Shown: one piece after another, positions 8,901 to 14,919 of the stretch | Position numbering within the stretch: the first letter of the stretch is position 1 | Layout: the number at the start of each line of letters is the position of its first letter | Source: M55B167 sp046482825 | GTDB taxonomy: Bacteria > Verrucomicrobiota > Kiritimatiellia > RFP12 > UBA1067 | DNA: 15,412 nucleotides | Assembly: GCA_046482825.1 (NCBI GenBank) | Contig: JAWOEI010000097.1 | Location: 1-15,412, forward strand | Direction: 5' to 3' | Program-made: the position numbers and the translations under genes | Notes under the pieces: model-generated | Databases searched by the model: none | Told to the model about the DNA's origin: nothing | The model's input: the letters and a program-made list of their open reading frames with translations, nothing else

Positions 8901-9612
8901 GGAAAGACAGCAGAGGTTCCCCGCCTTCAGGAATAGCGATGGAGTAATCGGCCCATATTGCGCCCGTTCCACCTTTGTACGGAGGATGGATATTGATCGA
9001 TCTGCGTGTTTCTCCGCCTCGGGTTTTGTCGTTTATACCGAAACCGGCACGGCTTTCCCTGTCTGACCCACGAAAATTTATTCCCAGAAGTCTGGTTTTA
9101 TTCCTGTGCTCAACATAAACCTTGTGCGGGATGTCTTCATGCAGAGGCAATATTCCGGTGTTCAGTCTGACAGTCCTGAACGGAACAGTTTTTTCCCTCT
9201 TTTCCACCTGCGCTTCAAAGATTGCAATGGGATGCAGATCAAGTGATTTGTCGGATGATATGAATCGGGCATGAACAGGATAGAGAGCCTTATGAACATG
9301 TAGGCCAGCTGATGCGTTGTATTGCAGCGTAAGGCTTTTGCCAGCCTCAACAGTTAAATTTTTATTTCGGATATCGTCAACATGCCAGTCATCATTCATC
9401 CATACAGAGAGTCTGCCAGTAATATCTGAATCAGCGTTATTCGTGATTTTTACTTTGAACAGAAGAGGCTGTCTGACAGACTCCTCTTTATCTATACCCT
9501 GAATCTCGCATCCGATGTTGTTTTCAGTGATAATCGGAGGGTTGAATGCCAGCACACTGAATGAAACAATGAATATGCAAAAAAATGCAACGGTATTACG
9601 TAATTTCCTCAT
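5929..9612 (-). CDS. large secreted glycoside hydrolase-like protein with NPCBM-like module
   Basis: A 1227-residue exported protein. The start is fixed by ATG at 9612, which has a strong GAGGGGG ribosome binding site and opens a clean signal peptide (MRKLRNTVAF, ending SFSVLA). After an Ig-like stretch, about residues 150-330 resemble an NPCBM jelly roll (INIHPPYKGGTGAIWADYSI ... FDNAHWGDAII). A beta-rich super-sandwich domain follows. Residues about 585-890 look like a TIM barrel: CLDQWGGDY, KHVWQRWGYDY, IIFAPHDNYTDFYPDA, SLFIDVF (Asp about 738, candidate nucleophile) and PMISEAGHDALIG (Glu about 785, candidate acid/base). The last 300 residues form beta-rich accessory domains. The layout recalls GH101-like and DUF5696-type enzymes, but I cannot assign a family or substrate. 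It heads the minus-strand operon and is followed after 4 bases by the amidase gene. Confidence 0.75.
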   Translation of the reverse strand: MRKLRNTVAFFCIFIVSFSVLAFNPPIITENNIGCEIQGIDKEESVRQPLLFKVKITNNADSDITGRLSVWMNDDWHVDDIRNKNLTVEAGKSLTLQYNASAGLHVHKALYPVHARFISSDKSLDLHPIAIFEAQVEKREKTVPFRTVRLNTGILPLHEDIPHKVYVEHRNKTRLLGINFRGSDRESRAGFGINDKTRGGETRRSINIHPPYKGGTGAIWADYSIAIPEGGEPLLSFHTAIRDSSPEEGNGSDGVEFKVFAVDTQGKAKELFSRFSASKIWEKAVVDLSAYAGQTITLRLWSGPGPHKNTSFDNAHWGDAIIKCGQFEASYPSPGEWISREITAETSAKEALESGSDETHGRFLLNVRGEKFGAAVIPGQQGLTDAVFAFTDGKENLLYRGFEIDIDKKPVGAVETGSPVTDVEYSSFLGKLFITHKIAFRSGTVNARATVSVDEGALRIVWDMPDVKRCRRGTPRYTRLGIGSCKTPLKRVYAGSGNVIEYPESFNLRASGFVLSTRHVGADYENGLSLLQASSVFPDKAVYEKERSRFALEAPHDSRFLLIPSAEGAFAAARAYRDICGFKRSPGWKRTAGRMCLDQWGGDYAKAAEKLKKAGKYGLSDSIFVKHVWQRWGYDYRLPEIFPPRGNMDDFMAMRSAAEEAGIIFAPHDNYTDFYPDAEGFSYDHIVFNEDGTPKKAWFNKSRKALSYRWLPHAFQPWMKNNMIKMKESFYPDSLFIDVFTASPPHDYYDREGNFHTRCRNAEMWGEAFNTCRRILKRGCPMISEAGHDALIGCIDASQADHLHAGRWIKDFKTSCRVPWHDMASHGRMILLAGGLGRRYSALNWSNKHGRPEHGYASDDYLCNTVIGGRNPMCIGPFSRAAVMTYWLLHDICDELAREEFESHEFGRTIKQQHAAFGKNGQVWINRGEKPWIIAGTRKLPMYGFYAENNDTRAGIIELDGQRAAFAQSGKAVFVDARPLFNRGEKVSAEVTEGRYLGNGRYSFSVNWEILNPEKSDYRPFLHFDHINEDLDKKDNIAFQRKLNFPLEKLNEKCRFSTTTTFSIPEKIKPGKYAIRFGFYNPKRMKIAGNFTPGGRVRGGIITVTGEDGKITGGSWKNEKSVKKQLPFVQRNTEGRILDFGSIRTDGAFRVVFNSSKCWTLIPLPLSRDFTAELDLKKLGAKSDEIRSVTVIDPEKDRNNKIDWTQTGSMLTLTADGHAFGYKIEFD

Positions 9613-9618
9613 ATAAAA

Positions 9619-9625
9619 CCCCCTC
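9619..9625 (-). promoter_or_regulatory. strong ribosome binding site deciding the glycosidase-like start
   Basis: Minus-strand GAGGGGG lies 6 bases before the ATG at 9612. It supports this start over the in-frame codon at 9690, which would put 26 extra residues before the signal peptide. Confidence 0.75.
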
Positions 9626-9656
9626 TTTTGTGTGTGATTTTTCCCCACATGAATTG

Positions 9657-9698
9657 ACAGCGATAATGCTAACAGATAACACTTTTCCAAGGAAGAGG
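9657..9698 (-). promoter_or_regulatory. possible sigma70-type promoter for the minus-strand operon
   Basis: On the minus strand TTGGAA is followed, after 16 bases, by CATTAT (4 of 6 matches to a -10 box), about 45-50 bases upstream of the operon's first ATG. The region is AT-rich and lies between two divergent genes, where promoters are expected. The match is weak and read by eye; the extent given is approximate. Confidence 0.25.
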
Positions 9699-9729
9699 AA
9701 AAATGGATTCCGTGTTACGCTGTTGAATC

Positions 9730-9758
9730 TTGCGGAAAAATTACAATAGTGCTATCAT
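9730..9758 (+). promoter_or_regulatory. possible sigma70-type promoter for the oxidoreductase gene
   Basis: TTGCGG (9730-9735), a 17-base spacer, then TATCAT (9753-9758; five of six matches to TATAAT) stand 44 bases before the ATG at 9803. Spacing is ideal but the -35 match is only three of six. Confidence 0.35.
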
Positions 9759-9802
9759 TCCTTCCTAAGTTTTGTGTAATAGAGCATTTGAAAAGGACAA
9801 TT

Positions 9803-11200
9803 ATGACAAAATCATCACGCAGAAATTTTCTGAAAGGGGTTTCCATCGCTGGCGCTCCCCTGATTCTTCCCTCTCATATCTGGGCGGCTGCAACCAAAGC
9901 TAATGATAGACCCGGAATGGCTTTCATCGGTATGGGCATTCAGGCACGCGGGCTGTTAAGGAATTTTCTGCATCAGGATGTTAATGTGCTGGCTGTCTGC
10001 GATGTGGATAAAACCCGCCGTGAAGATGGTGTGAAACGCGTTGATGATTTTTACAAAGACCATACGGATAAGGGTAAGCCCGGCAACTGTAAAGCCTACA
10101 AGGATTTCCGTGAGGTGCTTGCACGTAAGGATGTAGATCTCGTATGTGTTGCGACACCGGATCACTGGCATGCCTACATCACCATTGCCGCTATGAAAGC
10201 CGGTAAGGATGTCTATTGTGAAAAACCGCTCACATATACCATAGACGAAGCCGTATCTGTGATGAAAGCCGCCAAAAAGTATAACCGCATCCTTCAGACA
10301 GGCGCCATGCAGCGTTCCGGTTTCGAGTTCCGCACTGCGGCGGAGCTTGTGCGCAACGGCGCCATAGGACGTATCACTCATGTGGACTGCAACTTTGGCG
10401 GTCCCTCCCGTCCGCATACTGATCCGGAAAAGGATATCCCTATGGAGCCGGGCCTGGATTTCGACATGTGGTGTGGAGGTGCTCCCCTCGTAAAATACAA
10501 CAACGAACTTGCGCCCCGGGGTGTACACAATTTCTTTCCCATGGTATGGCGCATGGATGATTATTTCGGTTCAGGTTACTGCGGAGACTGGGGGGCGCAT
10601 CACCTTGATATTGCCCAGTGGGGGCTCGGTATGGATGACAGCGGTCCGGTCAGAGTTATAAAAGCGGAACGGACAGAAAAGGATAAAGCGAATGTCGAGC
10701 TGGGTGGCCGTGCTCAGTCCGGTGTGGTTTTTGAATTTGCCGGTGGTATTAAACTGAAACATAATCCTTTCTCGCTTTTCGGTACCGTTTTCTACGGGAC
10801 AGAAGGAATTATATCTGTCAATCGAGGGAAATTCGAAATGAAGCACGGTAATGATCTGATTGCCCGTTTTACTGATAAAAAGGATGGCGGATCAGTTGCG
10901 GGCGCATGTACAAAAGCCCGCAGAGCATTCCTTACGGACAGCACCTATAAAACAAAACTTTACAAGACCAGAGGCGGACATCCCGCGGATTTTGTGGCTA
11001 GCGCCAAATCCCGTCAGCGTGCCTGCTCCCATGAGGATATAGGTGGTCGTGCGGCTGTACTCTGCCTGCTGTGCAATTTATCTTATGTCAAGGATGCAGG
11101 GTTCGATTGGGACCCCGATAAAATCACATTTGCCAACGGAACCGGAAATCCTGAATGGCTCGTCCGTCAGGGCGGTTATCGCGGAGAGTGGTCTGTCTGA
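9803..11200 (+). CDS. Tat-exported Gfo/Idh/MocA family oxidoreductase
   Basis: A 465-residue NAD(P)-dependent sugar dehydrogenase-type protein. The start at 9803 has an AAGGA box 5 bases upstream and opens a twin-arginine signal (SSRRNFLKG, then a hydrophobic stretch ending HIWA), so the protein is exported folded, probably with its cofactor. The Rossmann domain (about 38-165) shows GMGIQARG, CDVDKTR, CVATPDHWH and CEKPL (the family EKP, about 140-142). The C-terminal domain (from about 165) has GAMQRSGFEFR, an FDMWCGGAP stretch typical of planctomycete and Lentisphaerae members, and GDWGAHHLDIAQWGLGMD with the candidate catalytic His. Tat-exported members are thought to oxidise or reduce sugars at C3 in the periplasm, with tightly bound nucleotide. 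It is divergent from the glycosidase operon and 43 bases before the SUMF1-fold gene. Confidence 0.9.
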   Translation: MTKSSRRNFLKGVSIAGAPLILPSHIWAAATKANDRPGMAFIGMGIQARGLLRNFLHQDVNVLAVCDVDKTRREDGVKRVDDFYKDHTDKGKPGNCKAYKDFREVLARKDVDLVCVATPDHWHAYITIAAMKAGKDVYCEKPLTYTIDEAVSVMKAAKKYNRILQTGAMQRSGFEFRTAAELVRNGAIGRITHVDCNFGGPSRPHTDPEKDIPMEPGLDFDMWCGGAPLVKYNNELAPRGVHNFFPMVWRMDDYFGSGYCGDWGAHHLDIAQWGLGMDDSGPVRVIKAERTEKDKANVELGGRAQSGVVFEFAGGIKLKHNPFSLFGTVFYGTEGIISVNRGKFEMKHGNDLIARFTDKKDGGSVAGACTKARRAFLTDSTYKTKLYKTRGGHPADFVASAKSRQRACSHEDIGGRAAVLCLLCNLSYVKDAGFDWDPDKITFANGTGNPEWLVRQGGYRGEWSV

Positions 11201-11243
11201 CTGCTGATTTAGAAAATTGGACGAGGATAAGGAATGTAACGCC

Positions 11244-12416
11244 ATGAAGATTAAATATTTGTATTCTATGCCTGCTGTCGTTTTTACTGTAATGACCTGC
11301 CTGTGCTGTGCTTATGCTGCGGATCTGGAAATCATATATTTTGATCATTCCGGTGTTCTGAAGTTTGTGGAGTCCGACAGGGCGCCCTTTTATCAGGTTG
11401 AGGCATGCGATGAACTTGGAGGGGTATGGTCGAATCGATGGGCTTCTCTAAGCAATATCATCACCACTAACGGCTTGGGCGTCTGCGTTGTTCCGGTTGA
11501 CGAACAAAAAATGTTTTTTCGTATCAGATCCGTTTATGACGATAGCAGTGTTCCGGAGAATATGAGTCAGATTATCGACGGATCCTTTGAAATGGGGGAT
11601 TTCTTCGGGGAAGGGGATGCCGACGAGTCTCCGGTTCGTACCGTAACCCTTTCCGCATACTATATGGATAATACGGAAGTGAGTTGGGCCAGATGGCAGG
11701 ATGTCTATGACTGGGCTGTCAATCATGGGTATCAGTTTGAGAATGCCGGGTCCGGCAAAACCGGTGAACATCCTGTCAGCAATGTCAACTGGTATGACTG
11801 CGTTAAATGGTGTAATGCCCGCAGTGAAATGGAGGGGCTTGGCCCCTGCTACTATGAGGATAGCTCTTTCGCTGTTGTTTATAGAAAATATACAAAAAAA
11901 CCTGTATGTGACTGGTCTGCGACCGGATACAGGCTGCCTACTGAAGCTGAATGGGAAAAGGCGGCCAGGGGCACTCTGAATGGCAGAAGGTTCCCGCTTG
12001 GGGATACCATTATTCATTCAAATGCCAACTACTATGTTCAGCACGTTGAAGGATCAATTAAATATGATTATGATCTGGGCCCGGAGATCGGATATCACCC
12101 CGAATATGCTGAAAACGGATTTCCCTACACATCTCCTGTCGGATCTTTTGCTGATAATGCCTATGGCTTGTCTGATATGGACGGCAATCTCTATGAATGG
12201 TGCTGGGATTACTATGCCGCTGATTACTATGCTCAGGGATCCTCTGAATCTGATCCCCGCGGGCCGGCAGGTGGAACTTATCGTGTGTATCGCGGCGGTT
12301 GCTGGGATCACGACGCGAAATCAGGTCGCAATTCTTCCCGCCATTTCACCTGGCCCGGCGGCAAAGATATACGAATCGGCTTCCGCTGTGTAACCGGTGC
12401 AGATGATCTTCCCTAA
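11244..12416 (+). CDS. secreted SUMF1-fold (formylglycine-generating enzyme-like) protein
   Basis: A 390-residue exported protein. The ATG at 11244 gives a clear signal peptide ending CAYA-AD; the frame also opens at a TTG at 11217. Residues about 25-95 form a small beta domain (QVEACDELGGVWSNRW ... MFFRIRSVYD) of a sort often found on secreted proteins of this bacterial group. The remainder is the SUMF1/FGE fold: GSFEMGD, ESPVRTVTLSAYYMDNTEVSW, HPVSNVNWYDCVKWCNARSE, GYRLPTEAEWEKAARG, LSDMDGNLYEWCWDYY, YRVYRGGCWDH and IRIGFRCV. True formylglycine-generating enzymes have a catalytic Cys pair shortly after the GGS motif; here the aligned positions are His and Gly, and the only Cys replaces the Ser of GGS. 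It is therefore unlikely to activate sulfatases; a binding or structural role is more probable. Likely co-transcribed with the oxidoreductase. Confidence 0.85.
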   Translation: MKIKYLYSMPAVVFTVMTCLCCAYAADLEIIYFDHSGVLKFVESDRAPFYQVEACDELGGVWSNRWASLSNIITTNGLGVCVVPVDEQKMFFRIRSVYDDSSVPENMSQIIDGSFEMGDFFGEGDADESPVRTVTLSAYYMDNTEVSWARWQDVYDWAVNHGYQFENAGSGKTGEHPVSNVNWYDCVKWCNARSEMEGLGPCYYEDSSFAVVYRKYTKKPVCDWSATGYRLPTEAEWEKAARGTLNGRRFPLGDTIIHSNANYYVQHVEGSIKYDYDLGPEIGYHPEYAENGFPYTSPVGSFADNAYGLSDMDGNLYEWCWDYYAADYYAQGSSESDPRGPAGGTYRVYRGGCWDHDAKSGRNSSRHFTWPGGKDIRIGFRCVTGADDLP

Positions 12417-12420
12417 AACT

Positions 12421-12450
12421 AGCAACATGCCGGGAACCCGGCATGCTGCT
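12421..12450. terminator. intergenic hairpin between convergent genes
   Basis: AGCA-a-CATGCCGGG faces CCCGGCATG-c-TGCT around a two-base centre, giving a near-perfect 30-base hairpin between the stops of the SUMF1-fold gene and the DUF1080 gene. On the minus strand it is followed by AGTTTT, a short T run, so it suits termination of the DUF1080 transcript better than the plus-strand one, which has no T run. Confidence 0.6.
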
Positions 12451-12481
12451 GCAAATGCACCTTTAACGTGAGACTGCCGGT

Positions 12482-13489
12482 TTATTTGACAATCGGGTAG
12501 AGAATCATATTGCGATAGTCAACATCGGTGTGGTCGCCCTGCAGATAAATCGGGCCGGGCGCAAATTCGTCTGACGAGATTGCTCCGCCTGTGCAGCCCA
12601 TTATAGGCTGATTGTCGATTATCTTTGTGCCGTTGAGTATGACTGTTGCATAGCGTTCACACAGTATGATGTCAAGTGTCTGCCATTCATCGGGTTTTTT
12701 CTCGGCCGTGGTTGAAGGCGTGATGCGGCTGTAGAGTGCTCCCATATTATGAGAATCAGCCGGTTCGCCGTAGGATTCCGCAACCTGAATTTCATATATA
12801 CCGCGCAGATAAATTCCACTGTTGCCATTTTCAGGAACGCGTACATCCGTGGTCAGTCGGAAATCCTCGAACTTTTTTTCTGTGCGTATGTTGGTGCCGT
12901 GCCTTTTTTTGCCGTCAGGACCTTTTACACGGTTGCTCAGTATGCCGTCTTTGATGGTCCAGCAGTTGGGGGCCTTGGGGTTCATTGCCTTCCATTTACT
13001 CATGTCATTGCCGCTGAACAGTTTGACAGGCTTGCCGAATTCCAGCGAATCAAGATCCGGTTTTTTGCCATGCGGCGGTATTCTTTTGCCGTCTAAACTT
13101 GCCCGGCTGACTGTCTTGCCGTCGGAATTGATTGTCTTGCGCTCAATTTTGATAAATGCGCCTTTGCATCGGGCTTCGTAAAGATCTACAATTTTCTTTT
13201 TTGTTTTGCGGTCTTTACGGACACGTGTCATCACCAGTGTGTCGCCGCGCATTTTTGTTTCTTTTAATTTGCGTGGCGAACCGCCGGCCAGGAGTATGAA
13301 GGATTCCAGCGATCCATCCGGAACACGTTTTACACTCAGCCATCCGCCACCTCCGTTAGGCAAATTCAGAGCCCAGCACGCGATAAAGGGGCTTGCCGCA
13401 TCGGCAATGCTCTGAAGTGGAGTCGCCAGACAGAAAAGAGATGCAGCCAGAAGACTGCCCGTCAGTTTGGTAAATGTATGTGTTTTCAT
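12482..13489 (-). CDS. secreted DUF1080 protein (3-keto-disaccharide hydrolase family)
   Basis: A 335-residue exported protein. The ATG at 13489 gives a signal peptide (MKTHTFTKLTGSLLAASLF, cleavage near SIADA); the frame continues up to a TTG at 13528. Residues about 25-135 form a lipocalin-like beta domain that often precedes DUF1080 (GGGGWLSV, SLDGKRIPPHGKKPDLDSLE). The DUF1080 jelly roll (about 145-333) shows the family start VKLFSGNDMSKWK, then GNSGIYLRGIYEIQVAES, DEWQTLDIILCE and IYLQGDHTDVDYRNMILYPI. Characterised relatives cleave 3-keto-glycosides after a dehydrogenase has oxidised the sugar at C3, outside the cytoplasm. The Tat-exported oxidoreductase two genes away is a natural partner. 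The upstream region carries a microsatellite and a MITE. Confidence 0.85.
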   Translation of the reverse strand: MKTHTFTKLTGSLLAASLFCLATPLQSIADAASPFIACWALNLPNGGGGWLSVKRVPDGSLESFILLAGGSPRKLKETKMRGDTLVMTRVRKDRKTKKKIVDLYEARCKGAFIKIERKTINSDGKTVSRASLDGKRIPPHGKKPDLDSLEFGKPVKLFSGNDMSKWKAMNPKAPNCWTIKDGILSNRVKGPDGKKRHGTNIRTEKKFEDFRLTTDVRVPENGNSGIYLRGIYEIQVAESYGEPADSHNMGALYSRITPSTTAEKKPDEWQTLDIILCERYATVILNGTKIIDNQPIMGCTGGAISSDEFAPGPIYLQGDHTDVDYRNMILYPIVK

Positions 13490-13498
13490 AGGATTTAT

Positions 13499-13528
13499 AT
13501 ATTGAAACAAAACCTGCCTTCTTGGCAA
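13499..13528 (-). promoter_or_regulatory. possible promoter for the DUF1080 gene
   Basis: On the minus strand TTGCCA (five of six matches to TTGACA; plus 13523-13528) is followed after 18 bases by CAATAT (plus 13499-13504), a weak -10. The TTGCCA box is part of the small palindrome TGCCaagaaGGCA. It lies 13 bases from the TTTG microsatellite. Confidence 0.3.
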
Positions 13529-13540
13529 GTATTTTTCGTG

Positions 13541-13564
13541 TTTGTTTGTTTGTTTGTTTGTTTG
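13541..13564 (+). repeat. (TTTG)6 tetranucleotide microsatellite
   Basis: Six perfect tandem copies of TTTG in the divergent region between the DUF1080 gene and the endonuclease-like gene. It starts 52 bases upstream of the DUF1080 ATG, just beyond a candidate -35 box. Such tracts change length by slipped-strand mispairing. Confidence 0.95.
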
Positions 13565-13609
13565 ATTATTTGTTAAGTGATTACAGTGAACAGACGGGCA
13601 GCGGGAAAT

Positions 13610-13759
13610 GGGCGCGATTCAATTTAGTTGAAACGTGACTAAATGGTCTCATCCGGCAGGCTAAAGCCTGTACTACAAACGTTTTTATGTTCGTAGTACA
13701 CACTTTAGTGTGCTGTTTGAGACAAATAGCGTGTTGATCAACTAAATTGAATCGCACCC
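13610..13759. mobile_element. 150-bp MITE with 22-bp terminal inverted repeats and 9-bp target duplication
   Basis: The ends are inverted copies at 13610-13631 and 13738-13759, identical at 21 of 22 positions, including a perfect 18-bp inner part (GCGATTCAATTTAGTTGA and its complement). The 9-mer GCGGGAAAT occurs immediately outside both ends, at 13601-13609 and 13760-13768, as expected for a target-site duplication. The interior has no coding capacity but contains an inner inverted repeat GTCTCA/TGAGAC (13646-13651 and 13718-13723) and two REP-like palindromes. It must be mobilised in trans by a transposase that makes 9-bp duplications; some IS4- and IS1-type elements do so, but the family is not identified here. 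It sits about 90 bases upstream of the endonuclease-like gene. Confidence 0.9.
13657..13712. repeat. head-to-head pair of REP-like palindromes inside the MITE
   Basis: CAGGCTAAAGCCTG (13657-13670) and CACACTTTAGTGTG (13699-13712) are two palindromes with complementary CTAAAG/CTTTAG cores. Each abuts an arm of a longer stem: TGTACTAC (13669-13676) pairs with GTAGTACA (13693-13700). The arrangement resembles a REP doublet (BIME-like), the kind of repeat moved by RAYT transposases, nested within the larger inverted repeats. Confidence 0.7.
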
Positions 13760-13803
13760 GCGGGAAATTCTCGACACAGTATAAACTTGCGAAAAAAGAT
13801 GTT

Positions 13804-13832
13804 TTGGACAATAATTAGAAATATTGAATATT
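13804..13832 (+). promoter_or_regulatory. possible promoter for the endonuclease-like gene
   Basis: TTGGAC (13804-13809), 17 bases, then AATATT (13827-13832) in a very AT-rich stretch 20 bases before the ATG. Both boxes are imperfect. A second option is TTGCGA with AATAAT, also spaced 17 bases, slightly upstream. Confidence 0.3.
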
Positions 13833-13851
13833 TTTTTAAATAAAGGTTGCT

Positions 13852-14919
13852 ATGGTCGCACTGCATATTCGTGGATGTTTCTCAGATTCTGTTAAATTTA
13901 TTCTGATTGGACTGATGTTTCAGGCATATTCCGGGCTTGGTATTGTTCAGGCTGCGGAGCCGGAAATTGTGCTTGCAGCCTGGAATGTGGAGAACCTGTT
14001 CGACCCTGTCGATGATCCTGATAATGAAGGGGATGATGCCTACACCCCCGAAGGCTGGGTTCACTGGTCTGAAAATAGATATAGGGGTAAACTGAAACAT
14101 CTTGCTGAGGTGATAGCTGAGATAGATCCGGATATTATCTGTCTCAGCGAGGTCGAAAACCGCAGGGTGCTGGTTGATCTTTCCTCTGTTCTGGCGTCCG
14201 ACTTCAACTGTATGATTGAGGAGATAAGCCATAGGGACGGTGAGGATTTTAGGGGTATTGACGTTGCCGTAATGTCAAAGCATAAGCCGACTACAAAAAT
14301 ATGGTTTAATTCGGTCAGCGGCCAGCGTGATGTGATTGCCTGCCGCTTTGAAATCTACGGTCGGGAACTGACTGTTATTGGTAACCACTGGAAGTCCCTA
14401 CTGGGTAAAAAAGCAAGGAGTGATGCCATCCGTACACGTCAGGCAGAGTCAGTCCGGAATTTTATTGATCGCGAAATCGCATATAATCCCTCTGCGGCAA
14501 TTGTGGTTGCCGGAGATTTCAATTCGGATATAGATTCTCCTTTCCTGGTGGAATCAGCCGGGTTTTCTGTTGACTTTGACGAGGTTGATAAAGCGCAGAA
14601 CACTGCCCGCCTCTATAATCTCGCTGCCGGTCTGGATAAAAAGGAGCGCGCTACTTATTACTATGTCCGCGGGCAGAGGTGGAACTCTTTTGATTCTATA
14701 AGTGTTACATGTGGAATGCTGGGTATGGAGCCGAAGGCATCATGGCAGGTAAAACCGGATTCGTACAGTGTTTATAAGTCTCCGAAGATCACATTCAAAG
14801 GACTGGGCTCTCCTTTGCCATACCGACGAGTCAGAAGTAAAAAGTACGGTGATCGCTTTGTTGCTGGCTACTCTGATCACTTCGCGGTTTTTGTTGTGCT
14901 TGAACCCGGGGATAAATAA
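13852..14919 (+). CDS. secreted endonuclease/exonuclease/phosphatase family protein
   Basis: A 355-residue protein of the metal-dependent EEP fold (DNase I, sphingomyelinase and inositol-phosphatase relatives), acting on phosphodiesters or phosphomonoesters. Catalytic landmarks are all present: WNVENLF (Asn about 45), CLSEVENR (metal Glu about 100), FRGIDVAVMS (Asp about 137), GNHWKSL (His about 179), AGDFNSD (Asp 222, Asn 224) and GYSDHFAVF (Asp 342, His 343). The N-terminus has a hydrophobic segment (about 15-34) ending VQAAE, consistent with export, although the n-region is long. The ATG at 13852 has an AAAGG box 6 bases upstream. The substrate could be extracellular DNA or a phospholipid head group; the sequence does not decide. 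It is a single gene, transcribed away from the DUF1080 gene. Confidence 0.85.
   Translation: MVALHIRGCFSDSVKFILIGLMFQAYSGLGIVQAAEPEIVLAAWNVENLFDPVDDPDNEGDDAYTPEGWVHWSENRYRGKLKHLAEVIAEIDPDIICLSEVENRRVLVDLSSVLASDFNCMIEEISHRDGEDFRGIDVAVMSKHKPTTKIWFNSVSGQRDVIACRFEIYGRELTVIGNHWKSLLGKKARSDAIRTRQAESVRNFIDREIAYNPSAAIVVAGDFNSDIDSPFLVESAGFSVDFDEVDKAQNTARLYNLAAGLDKKERATYYYVRGQRWNSFDSISVTCGMLGMEPKASWQVKPDSYSVYKSPKITFKGLGSPLPYRRVRSKKYGDRFVAGYSDHFAVFVVLEPGDK

Noticed and set aside
13541..13768. CRISPR array
   Set aside because: The repeats are one microsatellite and one inverted-repeat pair; there are no regularly spaced direct repeats and no cas genes.
13852..14919. Exodeoxyribonuclease III (DNA repair) for the endonuclease-like protein
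   Set aside because: The exported N-terminus and the WNVENLF / GNHWKS pattern fit extracellular EEP-family proteins better than cytoplasmic repair nucleases.
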